A DNA stretch of 64,000 nucleotides from Streptomyces sp. NBC_00557. GTDB lineage: Bacteria; Actinomycetota; Actinomycetes; Streptomycetales; Streptomycetaceae. Both the position numbers and the translations under genes were made by a program. Every line of letters begins with the position of its first letter. Position 1 is the first letter of the stretch. The stretch covers positions 5,270,001 to 5,334,000 of the forward strand of contig NZ_CP107796.1 in assembly GCF_036345995.1 (NCBI RefSeq), in the 5' to 3' direction. Below are positions 44,022 to 52,229 of the stretch, piece by piece. The notes beneath the pieces were generated by a model, which saw only the letters and a program-made list of their open reading frames with translations, made no database searches and was not told the DNA's origin.

Positions 44022-44983
44022 GCGTTGCCTCTCCCCGGATCTCCTGATGGCCTGGCGGCCTGGTACGGTCGTCGCTCTTCCCCGGCAGAGAGCGGGGCGG
44101 CCGTGTGCGTCTTGTCAGGCCCTGCCACGGCCTTGACCGACTGCCTGGTCACTCCCCATACGAACCGCGCGTTGCCGAACAGATAGCGCCGCCAGAGACG
44201 TCGCGGTTCGCAGCCCAGGCGGAACACCCACTCCAGCCCACTGCGCCGCATCCAGTGCGGTGCCTGCGGCTTGGTGCCGGCGATGAAGTCGAAGGCCGCG
44301 CCCACCGCGACGGCCACGACGGGCAGTGCGGTGCACAGTTCGGCGGCCCACCGGTCCTGCTTCGGAGTGCCCAGTCCTACCCAGACGACGTCCGCCTCGG
44401 CCGACCGGATGTCTTCCTGCTGTTTCCGCGTCTCCTGAGCTGTCAGGGGCCGGAACGGCGGGGAGCAGCTGCCGGTGATCAGGGCGTCCGGGAAGCGGCT
44501 TCGCAGTTGCCGTTCCAGGGCGTCCAGCACGTGCGGCGTGGAGCCGAGGAGATAGTGGCGCAGCCCGCTGCTCCGGCCGAGGTCGAAGACGTCCAGCAGG
44601 AGGTCCGGACCGTAGACGCGGGTGGCCGGCAGCGGCGTGCCCCGGTGGAGGAGTCGGTTGGCCCAGACGACGGGCTGACCGTCCGGGAGGTTGAGGGGCG
44701 CCGCGCCGAGGACGCCGTGCAGCTCCGGGTCCCGGTCGGCGAGTGCCAGCGTGTAGGCGTTGCACAGGTGGACGTCGCCCCGGGGAACCGGGCTGGTGGT
44801 ATGGAGTGCGTCGACGGCAACTCCTTGGTTCGTGAGGCGGGTCGCGCGGATCCGACGGGCGAGGTGCACGACGTCGCGGGCGGCGCTCTCACGTGTGTGC
44901 GCGGTGATGGGCACCCCCATGCAGGGGACCACGGGTGCCATGGGCGGGCCCGGCGTTCGTTCCGTGGTTGCTGGAGCGGTCAT
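44012..44983 (-). CDS. WecG/TagA/CpsF-family glycosyltransferase
   Basis: The 323-aa protein starts at ATG 44983, overlapping the upstream stop (ATGA). LNLPDGQPVVWANRLL, RVYGPDLLLDVFDLG, LLGSTPHVLDALERQL and VVWVGLGTPKQDRWAAEL are the family blocks. VGLGTPKQDRW is the signature and the Asp in LPDG the presumed catalytic residue. VGAAFDFIAGTKPQAPHWMRRSGLEWVFRLG completes the domain. Known members transfer ManNAc, ManNAcA or glucose to undecaprenyl-linked acceptors as an early elongation step, so it probably adds the second sugar after the priming enzyme. It is the second gene of the operon. Confidence 0.92.
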   Translation of the reverse strand: MTAPATTERTPGPPMAPVVPCMGVPITAHTRESAARDVVHLARRIRATRLTNQGVAVDALHTTSPVPRGDVHLCNAYTLALADRDPELHGVLGAAPLNLPDGQPVVWANRLLHRGTPLPATRVYGPDLLLDVFDLGRSSGLRHYLLGSTPHVLDALERQLRSRFPDALITGSCSPPFRPLTAQETRKQQEDIRSAEADVVWVGLGTPKQDRWAAELCTALPVVAVAVGAAFDFIAGTKPQAPHWMRRSGLEWVFRLGCEPRRLWRRYLFGNARFVWGVTRQSVKAVAGPDKTHTAAPLSAGEERRPYQAARPSGDPGRGNACH

Positions 44984-45978
44984 GGGCGGGCCGAGGCGGT
45001 CAGCGGTGAGGGAACGGTCCGGTTCCTGCGTTCGTCGAAGTCCCCGAAGACCAGGCGCGTCCGGAAGTCGGTGATGATGTTGCGGAGGCCCTGTTCCACG
45101 GGAGTCGTGGGCTCCCAGTCCAGCAGCCGACGGGCCAGGGTGATGTCCGGGCGTCGTCGTTCCGGGTCGTCTTCCGGACGGGGAATCAGCGTGATCTCGG
45201 AGGTGGTCCGGGTCAGCTTCCTGATCCACTCGGCCAGCTCGAGCATGGAGACCTCGTGGGGATTGCCCAGATTGACCGGGCCGCCGTGATCGCTGGCCAG
45301 CATGCGCAGCAGTCCGTCGACCAGGTCGTCCACGTAACACAGCGACCTGGTCTGGCTGCCGTCACCGGACACCGTGATCGGCTGTCCGCGCAGGGCCTGG
45401 CCGACGAAGGTGGGGATGGCCCTTCCGTCGTCCGCGCGCATCCGTGGGCCGAAGGTGTTGAAGATGCGCACGATCTTGGCGTCCACACCGCGGTGTCTGC
45501 GGTAGGCCGTGGTCAGTGCCTCGCCGAAGCGCTTCGCCTCGTCGTACACCGAGCGGGGGCCGACAGGGTTGACATGGCCCCAGTAGCTCTCCGGCTGGGG
45601 GTGCACCAGCGGGTCGCCGTACGACTCGGAGGTGGAGGCCAGCAGGAAGCGGGCGCCTTTCGCGGCTGCCAGGTCCAGGGCGTGCCACGTGCCGGCCGAC
45701 CCCGTGCGAAGCGTCTCCAGGGGCAGTCTCAGGTAGTCCGCGGGTGAAGCGGGAGACGCCAGGTGGAACACGGCGTCCACGGGGCCGGGCACGTCCAGGC
45801 CCTGGGTGACGTCCACCTCGTACAGCTGGAAGTTCCGCTCGGCCCCGAGGTGTTCGACGTTGCCGGTGCCGGACGTCGCGAAGTTGTCCACGCAGACCAC
45901 CTCGTGACCCTCGCGGAGGAGCCGTTCGCACAAGTGGGAACCGATGAACCCGGCCCCGCCCGTCACTACCGCACGCAT
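44980..45978 (-). CDS. UDP-glucuronate decarboxylase-like SDR enzyme
   Basis: The 332-aa protein starts at ATG 45978 (MRAVVTGGAGFIGSHLCERL), with AAAGGACC upstream. GGAGFIGSHL binds NAD, FHLASPASPADYLRLPLETL and ASTSESYGDPLVHPQPESYWGHVNP are typical of UDP-xylose synthases. RSVYDEAKRFGEAL carries Tyr-x3-Lys and IFNTFGPRMRADDGR follows. The likely reaction is UDP-glucuronate to UDP-xylose; related 4,6-dehydratases cannot be excluded. No UDP-glucose dehydrogenase is in the window. It heads the nine-gene operon and is divergent from the priming transferase. Confidence 0.85.
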   Translation of the reverse strand: MRAVVTGGAGFIGSHLCERLLREGHEVVCVDNFATSGTGNVEHLGAERNFQLYEVDVTQGLDVPGPVDAVFHLASPASPADYLRLPLETLRTGSAGTWHALDLAAAKGARFLLASTSESYGDPLVHPQPESYWGHVNPVGPRSVYDEAKRFGEALTTAYRRHRGVDAKIVRIFNTFGPRMRADDGRAIPTFVGQALRGQPITVSGDGSQTRSLCYVDDLVDGLLRMLASDHGGPVNLGNPHEVSMLELAEWIRKLTRTTSEITLIPRPEDDPERRRPDITLARRLLDWEPTTPVEQGLRNIITDFRTRLVFGDFDERRNRTVPSPLTASARP

Positions 45979-46161
45979 GCAGGTCCTTTCGGCCGCACCG
46001 CCCAAGGCCGGACGGGGGCAAGTCGCAGTGTTCATTACCAAAGTTCTGGCATATGTCGTGTATCTATCTATTGCTCACTCATGCGCCAATTGAGGCATTG
46101 CGTTTGTTGACATGCCTCTGGGCGAGGGGGTTTCACCTGTTCAACCCAAAGGAGGTGCTGA
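45979..46161. promoter_or_regulatory. AT-rich divergent promoter region, operon / priming transferase
   Basis: The middle of this gap (about 46020-46115) has unusually low GC for the window. It separates the nine-gene polysaccharide operon from the priming glycosyltransferase and probably controls both. A TTGACA at 46107-46112 is a possible plus-strand -35 element, without a clear -10. The plus-strand ribosome binding site AAAGGAGGT near 46149-46156 is close to perfect. Confidence 0.5.
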
Positions 46162-46821
46162 ATGGTGGTATCCGCCGTGGAGACGGCTCACCATGGGGCG
46201 GCAGTGTGGCGGCACTCACCGTGGCCGGAACGAGCGGTCAAGCGCACCATCGACGTGGTGGGAGCCGCCCTTCTGCTCCTGCTGCTGGCGCCGCTGCTCC
46301 TGGCGGCCGCCGTCGCCGTGAAGGTCGACACGCCGGGACCCCTTCTCTTCCGTCAGCGGCGAACGGGCTTGCGGGGGCAGGAGTTCGAGGTCCTCAAGCT
46401 GCGCACGATGTGCGTCGGCGCCGAGAAGATGCGCAAGGCGCTGGCGGCTCGCAACGAAGCCGACGGGCACCTGTTCAAGGTCCGCGACGACCCGCGCGTC
46501 ACCGCGACCGGACGCTGGTTGCGACGCTATTCCCTGGACGAGCTGCCGCAGTTGGTCAACGTACTGAAGGGGCAGATGTCCCTGGTCGGTCCCCGGCCGC
46601 TACCGGTCGAGGACTCGGCGTTCACCGGGGAGGCGCGCCGTCGCCTGCGGGTGCGGCCGGGACTCACCGGACTGTGGCAGATCAGCGGCCGGTCCGACCT
46701 GGCGTGGGAGGAGGCCGTCCGCCTGGACCTGGACTACGTCGACAGCTGGTCCCTCAAGCTGGACCTGGCGATCCTCTTCCGCACCCTTCCCGCGGTGCTG
46801 CGCGGGAGCGGTGCCTACTGA
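46162..46821 (+). CDS. Priming undecaprenyl-phosphate sugar transferase
   Basis: The 219-aa protein starts at ATG 46162 after an almost ideal Shine-Dalgarno sequence. RAVKRTIDVVGAALLLLLLAPLLLAAAVAVK is the re-entrant membrane helix of bacterial sugar transferases (WcaJ/PglC core). Further blocks are VLKLRTM, DELPQLVNVLKGQMSLVGPRP and RPGLTGLWQISGRSD. It lacks the four-helix N-terminal part found in WcaJ/WbaP, so it is a minimal PglC-like form. It attaches the first sugar-1-phosphate to the lipid carrier and starts the repeat unit. It is transcribed alone, away from the main operon. Confidence 0.93.
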   Translation: MVVSAVETAHHGAAVWRHSPWPERAVKRTIDVVGAALLLLLLAPLLLAAAVAVKVDTPGPLLFRQRRTGLRGQEFEVLKLRTMCVGAEKMRKALAARNEADGHLFKVRDDPRVTATGRWLRRYSLDELPQLVNVLKGQMSLVGPRPLPVEDSAFTGEARRRLRVRPGLTGLWQISGRSDLAWEEAVRLDLDYVDSWSLKLDLAILFRTLPAVLRGSGAY

Positions 46822-46874
46822 GTGAGCAGGCCCGGGCGACGCACGGGGAAACGCCCGGCCCCTACTGTGGAGCC

Positions 46875-47852
46875 ATGGGCCGCTACGACACCGAGACCGA
46901 GCGTCTGGCCGCCGCCGCGCGGGCCGCACTGGTGCGGGAGATCGACGCCGAGGAGGCCTGGGCCGGGGACCCGGTGTGGCGGGAGGCGTTCGCGGCGGTG
47001 CCCCGGCACCTGTTCGTGCCGTACTACTACGTCGCCGGTCCGCACGGCTACGAGCGACGCTGGGGCGAGAGCCCAGACCCGGAGGCCCGCGCCCGCTGGG
47101 TGCGCGGCGCCTACGAGGACGTGCCGCTGGTCACCCGGCTGCGCGACGGGGAGCTGGTCTCCTCCAGCAGCCAGCCCTCGCTGATGGCGCGGATGCTGGT
47201 CGCCCTGGAGGTCGCGGACGGCGACCGGGTCCTGGAGGTGGGCGCGGGCACCGGCTACAACGCGGCCCTGCTCGCCCACCGGCTCGGCGACGACGACCTC
47301 GTCACCACCGTCGACCTGGAACCGGAGATCACCGAGTCGGCCCGGCAGCACCTCGCCGCGGCCGGCCGCCACCCGGCCGTCGTCACCGGCGACGGCACGC
47401 GCGGGGTGCCCGAACGCGCCCCCTTCGACCGGATCATCGCCACCTGCGAGCTGTCCACGGTCCCGCGCGCCTGGCTCGCCCAGTGCCGCCCCGGCGGCCG
47501 GATCCTCGCCCCGCTGGCCACCGGCCTGCTCGCGCTGACGGTGCGGGACGCGACCGGGGGCGAGGGCCGCTTCCTGCCCACGGCCGCCTACTTCGTGCCG
47601 CTGCGCGGCGAACACCGCAGGGCGCCGGACGGAGTCTCGCTCGCCGGGCTGCCGGGCGGGGTGCGCGAGCAGGAGTCGTTCCGCTTCCTGCTCGCGCTGA
47701 CCCGGGGCGCCCTCGATCCGCAGGAGGCCTGCGCGCTGTGGGAGCGCGAGGGCATGCCCGAGCGCGAGCGGTACGGCGTCACGATCGGCGGCGAGCACGT
47801 CTGGGCCTGGCTGGACGAGCCGGAGGGGCCGTACGCCTGGCCCCTGCCCTGA
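46875..47852 (+). CDS. PCMT-like methyltransferase
   Basis: The 325-aa protein is taken from ATG 46875 (MGRYDTETERLAAAARAALV). FAAVPRHLFVPYYY, LVSSSSQPSLMARMLVALEV and VLEVGAGTGYNAALLAHRL match the protein-L-isoaspartate O-methyltransferase fold. VVTGDGTRGVPERAPFDRIIAT holds the acidic region. The SSSSQPSL loop is the usual substrate segment. A C-terminal extension of about 110 residues exceeds standard PCMT and is common in actinomycete relatives, some of which act on peptides. It may repair isoaspartate or modify another protein. It converges with the FHA gene and is probably outside the polysaccharide cluster. Confidence 0.85.
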   Translation: MGRYDTETERLAAAARAALVREIDAEEAWAGDPVWREAFAAVPRHLFVPYYYVAGPHGYERRWGESPDPEARARWVRGAYEDVPLVTRLRDGELVSSSSQPSLMARMLVALEVADGDRVLEVGAGTGYNAALLAHRLGDDDLVTTVDLEPEITESARQHLAAAGRHPAVVTGDGTRGVPERAPFDRIIATCELSTVPRAWLAQCRPGGRILAPLATGLLALTVRDATGGEGRFLPTAAYFVPLRGEHRRAPDGVSLAGLPGGVREQESFRFLLALTRGALDPQEACALWEREGMPERERYGVTIGGEHVWAWLDEPEGPYAWPLP

Positions 47853-47876
47853 CGCCCGCCGGTGCCCCGGCTCCGG

Positions 47877-49466
47877 CTAGCCGCGCCGGATGGTGATCGT
47901 CGTCCAGGCGCCCACGTGCACCCGGTCGCCGTCCCGCAGCGGAACCGGCACGAACGGCTGGATCGGCTCGTCGGACATGTTGACGGTGGTGCCGTTGGTC
48001 GAGTTCTGGTCGACGACCGCCCAGCTGCCGTCCGGCTGCTGCACCAGCACCGCGTGCTGGTGCGAGACGCCCGGGTCCTCCGGCGGCACGGACAGGTCGA
48101 TGTCGGGGGTGTCGCCGGTGGAGTGCCGGCGGCGGCCGATGGTGACCTGGTTGCCGCTGAGCGTGCGCTGCTGCTCGGGCGAGTACGCGGGCAGGTTCAG
48201 GCCCGCGGCCTCGGGGCCCGAGCGCTGCATCATCGCCATGAAGTACTCGCGGTCCGGGCCGATGGTCACCGTCCACGTGGCCCGCTGCTGCGGGAAGCCG
48301 CCCGGTCCGGGCGGGGCCTGCGTGGCGCCGGGCTGCGGATAGCCGTACCCGCCGCCGGGGCCGCCGCTCTGCCCGCCGCCGGGGCCGCCGGACGGCGGGG
48401 AGATCACCCAGTCGTCGTCACCGCCGCCGAACGAGGGGCCGCCGGAGGGCGGACCGCCGGCGGGCCGGCCGCTTTCGCGCGGGAACGCGGGCGGCGCGGG
48501 CGGACCCGACTGCTGGAACGCCTGCGGGGCGCCGCCGGGACCGGCACCGGGACCGGGCGGCGGCGGAACGGGACGCGAGGGGTCGCCGCCGAACCCGGAG
48601 GGACCGGAGCCCTCACGGCCGAAGGAGCCACCCGGACCCGCCTGCTCACGCCCGAACGGCGGCGGACCGGAAGGACCACCGGGCCCCTGGCCCTGGCCCT
48701 GCCCCTGGCCGGGGCCACCGCCGAAGCCGGACGGACCACCGGGGCCGCCGGACCCCTGGCCGGGACCCTGCCCCGGACGTCCGCCGAAGCCGGACGGGTC
48801 GCCGGACCCGCCCGGACCACCGGAACCCTGGCCGAAACCGGACGGACCGCCGGGGCCCTGACCGGGACCCTGACCCGGGCCGCCGCCGAAGCCGGACGGA
48901 CCACCGGGGCCGCCGGACCCCTGGCCGGGACCCTGCCCCGGAGCCCCGCCGAAGCCGGACGGGCCCGGTGAGGTCGGAGGGCCGGAGGGGCCGCGGTCGG
49001 GGTCGCCGAACGGGGTCGGGCCCGAGGGCTCGCTGCCGAAGGACGGGATCGGCTCGGCGGGACGGTTCATCTGCGAGGGCCGCGAGCCCTGGTACTCGTA
49101 CCCGTCGTTGCCGCCGTACGTCGCGCTCGGCGGCTGGAACCGCGGCTGCGGCGGGCGCGGCGCGGCCGGCGTGTACGAGGTGGCCGTGTTGGTCAGGAAG
49201 TTCCACCGGCACTCCTCGCAGAACGGCGCACCGCCCTCGCGGGGCGTACGGCACTGCGGGCACAGCTCGGGCTCCGGGGCCGAGGAGGCCGGCGGGCGTG
49301 CTCCGGCCTGACCGCCGGTGCCGCTCGGGCCGGAGGGCGGCGGGAAGCCGTAACCACCCGGCGGCGGGGGCGGCGGGGGCGGAGGTACGGCACCGGCCAT
49401 GCGGTGACCGCAGACCTCGCACCAGTCGTCGGAACCCGACTGGTGTCCGTTCGGGCAGGTCGGCAT
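47877..49466 (-). CDS. Zinc-ribbon and FHA-domain protein
   Basis: The 529-aa protein begins MPTCPNGHQSGSDDWCEVCGHRM, a first zinc ribbon. A second, CPQCRTPREGGAPFCEECRW, lies near residues 69-88. A low-complexity Gly/Pro/Ser/Phe region (about 130-400) follows, with tandem GPSGFGG and PGQGPGQG repeats. The C-terminal FHA domain has VTIGRRRHSTGDTPDIDL, SHQHAVLV and QNSTNGTTVN, the Arg, Ser, His and Asn positions that bind phosphothreonine. As last gene after pknG, PP2C and VWA genes, it is a likely phospho-reader or kinase substrate. It is comparable in role, not in layout, to GarA/OdhI in mycobacteria and corynebacteria. Confidence 0.88.
   Translation of the reverse strand: MPTCPNGHQSGSDDWCEVCGHRMAGAVPPPPPPPPPGGYGFPPPSGPSGTGGQAGARPPASSAPEPELCPQCRTPREGGAPFCEECRWNFLTNTATSYTPAAPRPPQPRFQPPSATYGGNDGYEYQGSRPSQMNRPAEPIPSFGSEPSGPTPFGDPDRGPSGPPTSPGPSGFGGAPGQGPGQGSGGPGGPSGFGGGPGQGPGQGPGGPSGFGQGSGGPGGSGDPSGFGGRPGQGPGQGSGGPGGPSGFGGGPGQGQGQGQGPGGPSGPPPFGREQAGPGGSFGREGSGPSGFGGDPSRPVPPPPGPGAGPGGAPQAFQQSGPPAPPAFPRESGRPAGGPPSGGPSFGGGDDDWVISPPSGGPGGGQSGGPGGGYGYPQPGATQAPPGPGGFPQQRATWTVTIGPDREYFMAMMQRSGPEAAGLNLPAYSPEQQRTLSGNQVTIGRRRHSTGDTPDIDLSVPPEDPGVSHQHAVLVQQPDGSWAVVDQNSTNGTTVNMSDEPIQPFVPVPLRDGDRVHVGAWTTITIRRG
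48718..48942. repeat. 60-bp repeat pair (165-bp period) in FHA gene
   Basis: A 60-base sequence around CCGAAGCCGGACGGACCACC occurs identically at 48718-48777 and 48883-48942. It codes for the GPSGFGG/PGQGPGQG low-complexity repeats. Identical copies this long suggest recent duplication, so length may vary between strains. Confidence 0.75.
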
Positions 49467-49499
49467 GTCGGTGCTTCCCCTTCTCCTACGCTTCCAGGG

Positions 49500-50840
49500 T
49501 CACTTCTTTACACGAACAGTCTTTGTGGAGCGGGTCTCGAGAGTCATCTCATCCGCCTCCGCGACCTTCGTCTTCAACCGCACAGTACCTGTCGCGGCGT
49601 CGACCACGTCCACCACCTTCGCAAGCAGTTTCGCAGTATCGGCGTTCCCGGAGGCGTTGGCGAGCTGAACGGCACGTCCCAGTTTGGCCGTTGCGCCATC
49701 GAAATCGCCCGCTTTGCGCAGACTGAGCCCTTGCTGGATGACCTGTGCCAGTTCGGCCTGCCCGGTGTAGTGGGCGACTTGGGGGTTGATCGAGGTGGAG
49801 GCCACCATGTCGTCGGTCCACACGGCCCGTACGAGCCCCTGCGCGCCGAGGTTCTGTACCGATCCGTCCGGCTGCGGCACGACCAGGGAGACCCGTGCGG
49901 CCAGCATCTCCTGGCCCAGGCCGGCCGCGGGGACCTGCACGCACACGTGGTAGTCGCGGGACTCGTCGCCCCAGGACCCGGTCGGATAGTCCCCGGCGCG
50001 CGGCCCGGCCTCGGTGCGGCGGTCGGTCAAGTCCTCGACGGTGGGCGCGACTTGCTTGACGAACCGGATCGTCGTGCCCACCGGTGTCCACACCCTCAGG
50101 GAGACGTCCGCGACCTCCTTGCCCATCGCCGTCTCCATCATCGCCGTGAAGTCGGCGGCGAGATGGGCCGGATCCGCGACGATGTCCGCGGTGCCGAGCA
50201 GCGCCGAGGCGATCCCTGTGACTTCTTTCACTTCCCAGTCGGTGCCCACGCCGCGCGCGTCACAGGTGAACCGGCCGGCGCACGCGTCGAGCGCCGCCTT
50301 CAGATCCTGGGGCGACTCGTGTTCGTTGCGGCCGTCGGTGAGCAGGATGCCGTGCCGGATGGTGACGTCCGCCGAGTTCAGCAGCCGGTCGGCGAGCCGC
50401 AGCCAGGTGCCGATGGCCGTGCCGCCGCCCGCGCTGAGCTGCCGCAGCGCCTGCTTGGCCTGCTCGCGGGTGGCGGGGTCGGCGACCGCGAGGCGTCCGC
50501 CGCCCGGGTAGACCTCCTTGGCCACGTGTGTGCCGCCGATCACCGCGAAGTGCGTGCCGTCGCGCAGCGCGTCGATCGCGGCCGCCGTGGCGTCCCGGGC
50601 GCCCCGCATCTTGGTCGGCGGGTAGTCCATGGAACCGGAGCAGTCCACCATGACCGCCACCGCGGCCGACGGGCCGTGCCCCTTCGGGTACAGGTGGGAG
50701 GCGGCGCTGCCGATCGTGCCCCCGCCGGTGGCCGTCACCGTGACGATCGCGTTGACCTCGCGCCCGCCCTCCGGCAGGTACTCGTTCTGGTACACGTCCA
50801 TCGCGAACTGCGGCACGTGCGGCTTCGAGAAATTGGCCAT
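49500..50840 (-). CDS. VWA-domain protein
   Basis: The 446-aa protein begins MANFSKPHVPQFAMDVYQNEYLPEG. The von Willebrand A domain has the MIDAS motif DCSGSMD in VAVMVDCSGSMDYPP near residue 58, then HFAVIGGTHVAKE, GGTAIGTWLRLADRLL and ILLTDGRNEHE. C-terminal parts include LGQEMLAARVSLVVPQP and a helical repeat-like end (AKLGRAVQLANASGNADTAKLLAKVVDVVD). No signal peptide is seen, so it is cytoplasmic. It lies between PP2C and FHA genes. VWA proteins next to a kinase and a PP2C phosphatase recall the TerY-type triad of tellurium-resistance-linked systems. Confidence 0.88.
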   Translation of the reverse strand: MANFSKPHVPQFAMDVYQNEYLPEGGREVNAIVTVTATGGGTIGSAASHLYPKGHGPSAAVAVMVDCSGSMDYPPTKMRGARDATAAAIDALRDGTHFAVIGGTHVAKEVYPGGGRLAVADPATREQAKQALRQLSAGGGTAIGTWLRLADRLLNSADVTIRHGILLTDGRNEHESPQDLKAALDACAGRFTCDARGVGTDWEVKEVTGIASALLGTADIVADPAHLAADFTAMMETAMGKEVADVSLRVWTPVGTTIRFVKQVAPTVEDLTDRRTEAGPRAGDYPTGSWGDESRDYHVCVQVPAAGLGQEMLAARVSLVVPQPDGSVQNLGAQGLVRAVWTDDMVASTSINPQVAHYTGQAELAQVIQQGLSLRKAGDFDGATAKLGRAVQLANASGNADTAKLLAKVVDVVDAATGTVRLKTKVAEADEMTLETRSTKTVRVKK

Positions 50841-50918
50841 GCGTACTCATCCCCCTTGACCACCCTGCCGAGGGCAGGGCGCCGACTGTGCACGGGCCGG
50901 TCCCCTCCGGCCCGCGCC

Positions 50919-52226
50919 TCAGGCCGATCCTGCCCCCTGCGGCGGCGCCGGGAACGGCAGGACCGCCACTGTTACGTTGTCGTGGCCCCCGCCGTCCAGG
51001 GCGTGTCCGACCAGCACCCGGGCGCTGTGCAGCGGGCGCTCGGCCGCGTCCGGCGGGACGACCTCGCTCATCTCCTCGGCCGTCTCGGCGTAGTTCCACA
51101 GGCCGTCGGTGCACACCACCACCACACCGGACCGGTCCGGTTTGAAGGACGCGGTGTGCGGCTCCAGTTCGTAGGCGTCCGCGCCGAGCCAGCCGGTGAT
51201 CGCGTGCGCGCGCTCGTCGGCGTACGCCTCGGCCTCGCTCATCAGGCCCGCGGCGACCATCTGCGCGGCCCAGGAGTCGTCCTCGGTCAGCCGGGCCGGC
51301 GGCGCGCTCCGGTCGTCCGGCACCCAGTAGACGCGGCTGTCGCCGACCCAGCCGACGACCAGCAGCCCCGAGGTGACGACCGCGCCGACGATCGTGCAGG
51401 CCGGCGCGTTCTGGTGCGGGGCGTGCTCGCGGGCCGTCGCCGGTTCCTCGGCGAGCGCGTTGACGGCCTGCGCGGCGGCGACGATCGCCTCGTGCATGGC
51501 GGTCTGCGGATGCGTGCCGCGCGGCAGCGCGGCCAGCAGCGCGTCGCCGGCCGCCTGGGAGGCCGCCGTCGACGCGTCGTCGGGGCGGGTCGCGGAGGAC
51601 ACGCCGTCGCAGACGACGGCGACGGCGGCCGGGGTGCCGTCGGGCAGCGCGGTGTGGCCGACGGCGAAGGCGTCCTCGTTGCGGTGGTGGCGCAGCCCCC
51701 GGTCGCTGACGGCGGCCACCGGCCCCGACTCCCGCTCCATGTGGTCGCGTTCGCGGGGCTGGGCGTGCCCGCAGTTCTCGCAGTAGCCGTCGCTGTCCAC
51801 CCGGCCCGCGCGGCAGGCCACGCACACCTGCGCGGACTCCTGGGGCGCGGCCACGGTCTCGGCCACGCGCGGGTCCGGCGCCTGCAACGGGTACTCGTCG
51901 GGCTCCGCGGGCCGGTCGAACCGCACCCCGGAACCGGCCGGCTCCGCCTCCGGCCCGTGCTCGGGCAGCGGCCGGCCGCCGGAGTCGGTGCCGGGCAGGT
52001 CGGCCGGGAGATGCACCGCCGGCGCGGCGCTCCCCGGCTCGGGAGCGGGCCAGTCCACCCCGTCGCCGGGGGAGCCGGTCATGGTGAGCGTCGGATGGTC
52101 CTGCGGCGGGGCGGGCACGACGGAGAGGTCGTGCCCGCACGCTCCGCAGAACAGGTCGCCCGGCTCCACGGGCTCCGCGCAGCTCGGGCACTTCGGCAGT
52201 GCGGCCTGCTGGGGCATCTGCGACAT
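50919..52226 (-). CDS. PP2C-type Ser/Thr phosphatase with zinc ribbons
   Basis: The 435-aa protein begins MSQMPQQAALPKCPSCAEPVEPG. A zinc ribbon has Cys13, 16, 27 and 30, and a second (CVACRAGRVDSDGYCENCG) lies near 136-154. The PP2C domain follows: AAVSDRGLRHHRNEDAFAV, VAVVCDGVSSATRPDDAS (metal-binding Asp), VVGWVGDSRVYW, TEDDSWAAQMVAAG and the C-terminal GGHDNVTVAVLPF, with Asp and Asn ligands intact. It starts three bases after the pknG stop and should oppose that kinase. Shared N-terminal zinc ribbons link it to the FHA protein and PknG. Confidence 0.92.
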   Translation of the reverse strand: MSQMPQQAALPKCPSCAEPVEPGDLFCGACGHDLSVVPAPPQDHPTLTMTGSPGDGVDWPAPEPGSAAPAVHLPADLPGTDSGGRPLPEHGPEAEPAGSGVRFDRPAEPDEYPLQAPDPRVAETVAAPQESAQVCVACRAGRVDSDGYCENCGHAQPRERDHMERESGPVAAVSDRGLRHHRNEDAFAVGHTALPDGTPAAVAVVCDGVSSATRPDDASTAASQAAGDALLAALPRGTHPQTAMHEAIVAAAQAVNALAEEPATAREHAPHQNAPACTIVGAVVTSGLLVVGWVGDSRVYWVPDDRSAPPARLTEDDSWAAQMVAAGLMSEAEAYADERAHAITGWLGADAYELEPHTASFKPDRSGVVVVCTDGLWNYAETAEEMSEVVPPDAAERPLHSARVLVGHALDGGGHDNVTVAVLPFPAPPQGAGSA

Positions 52227-52229
52227 CGA

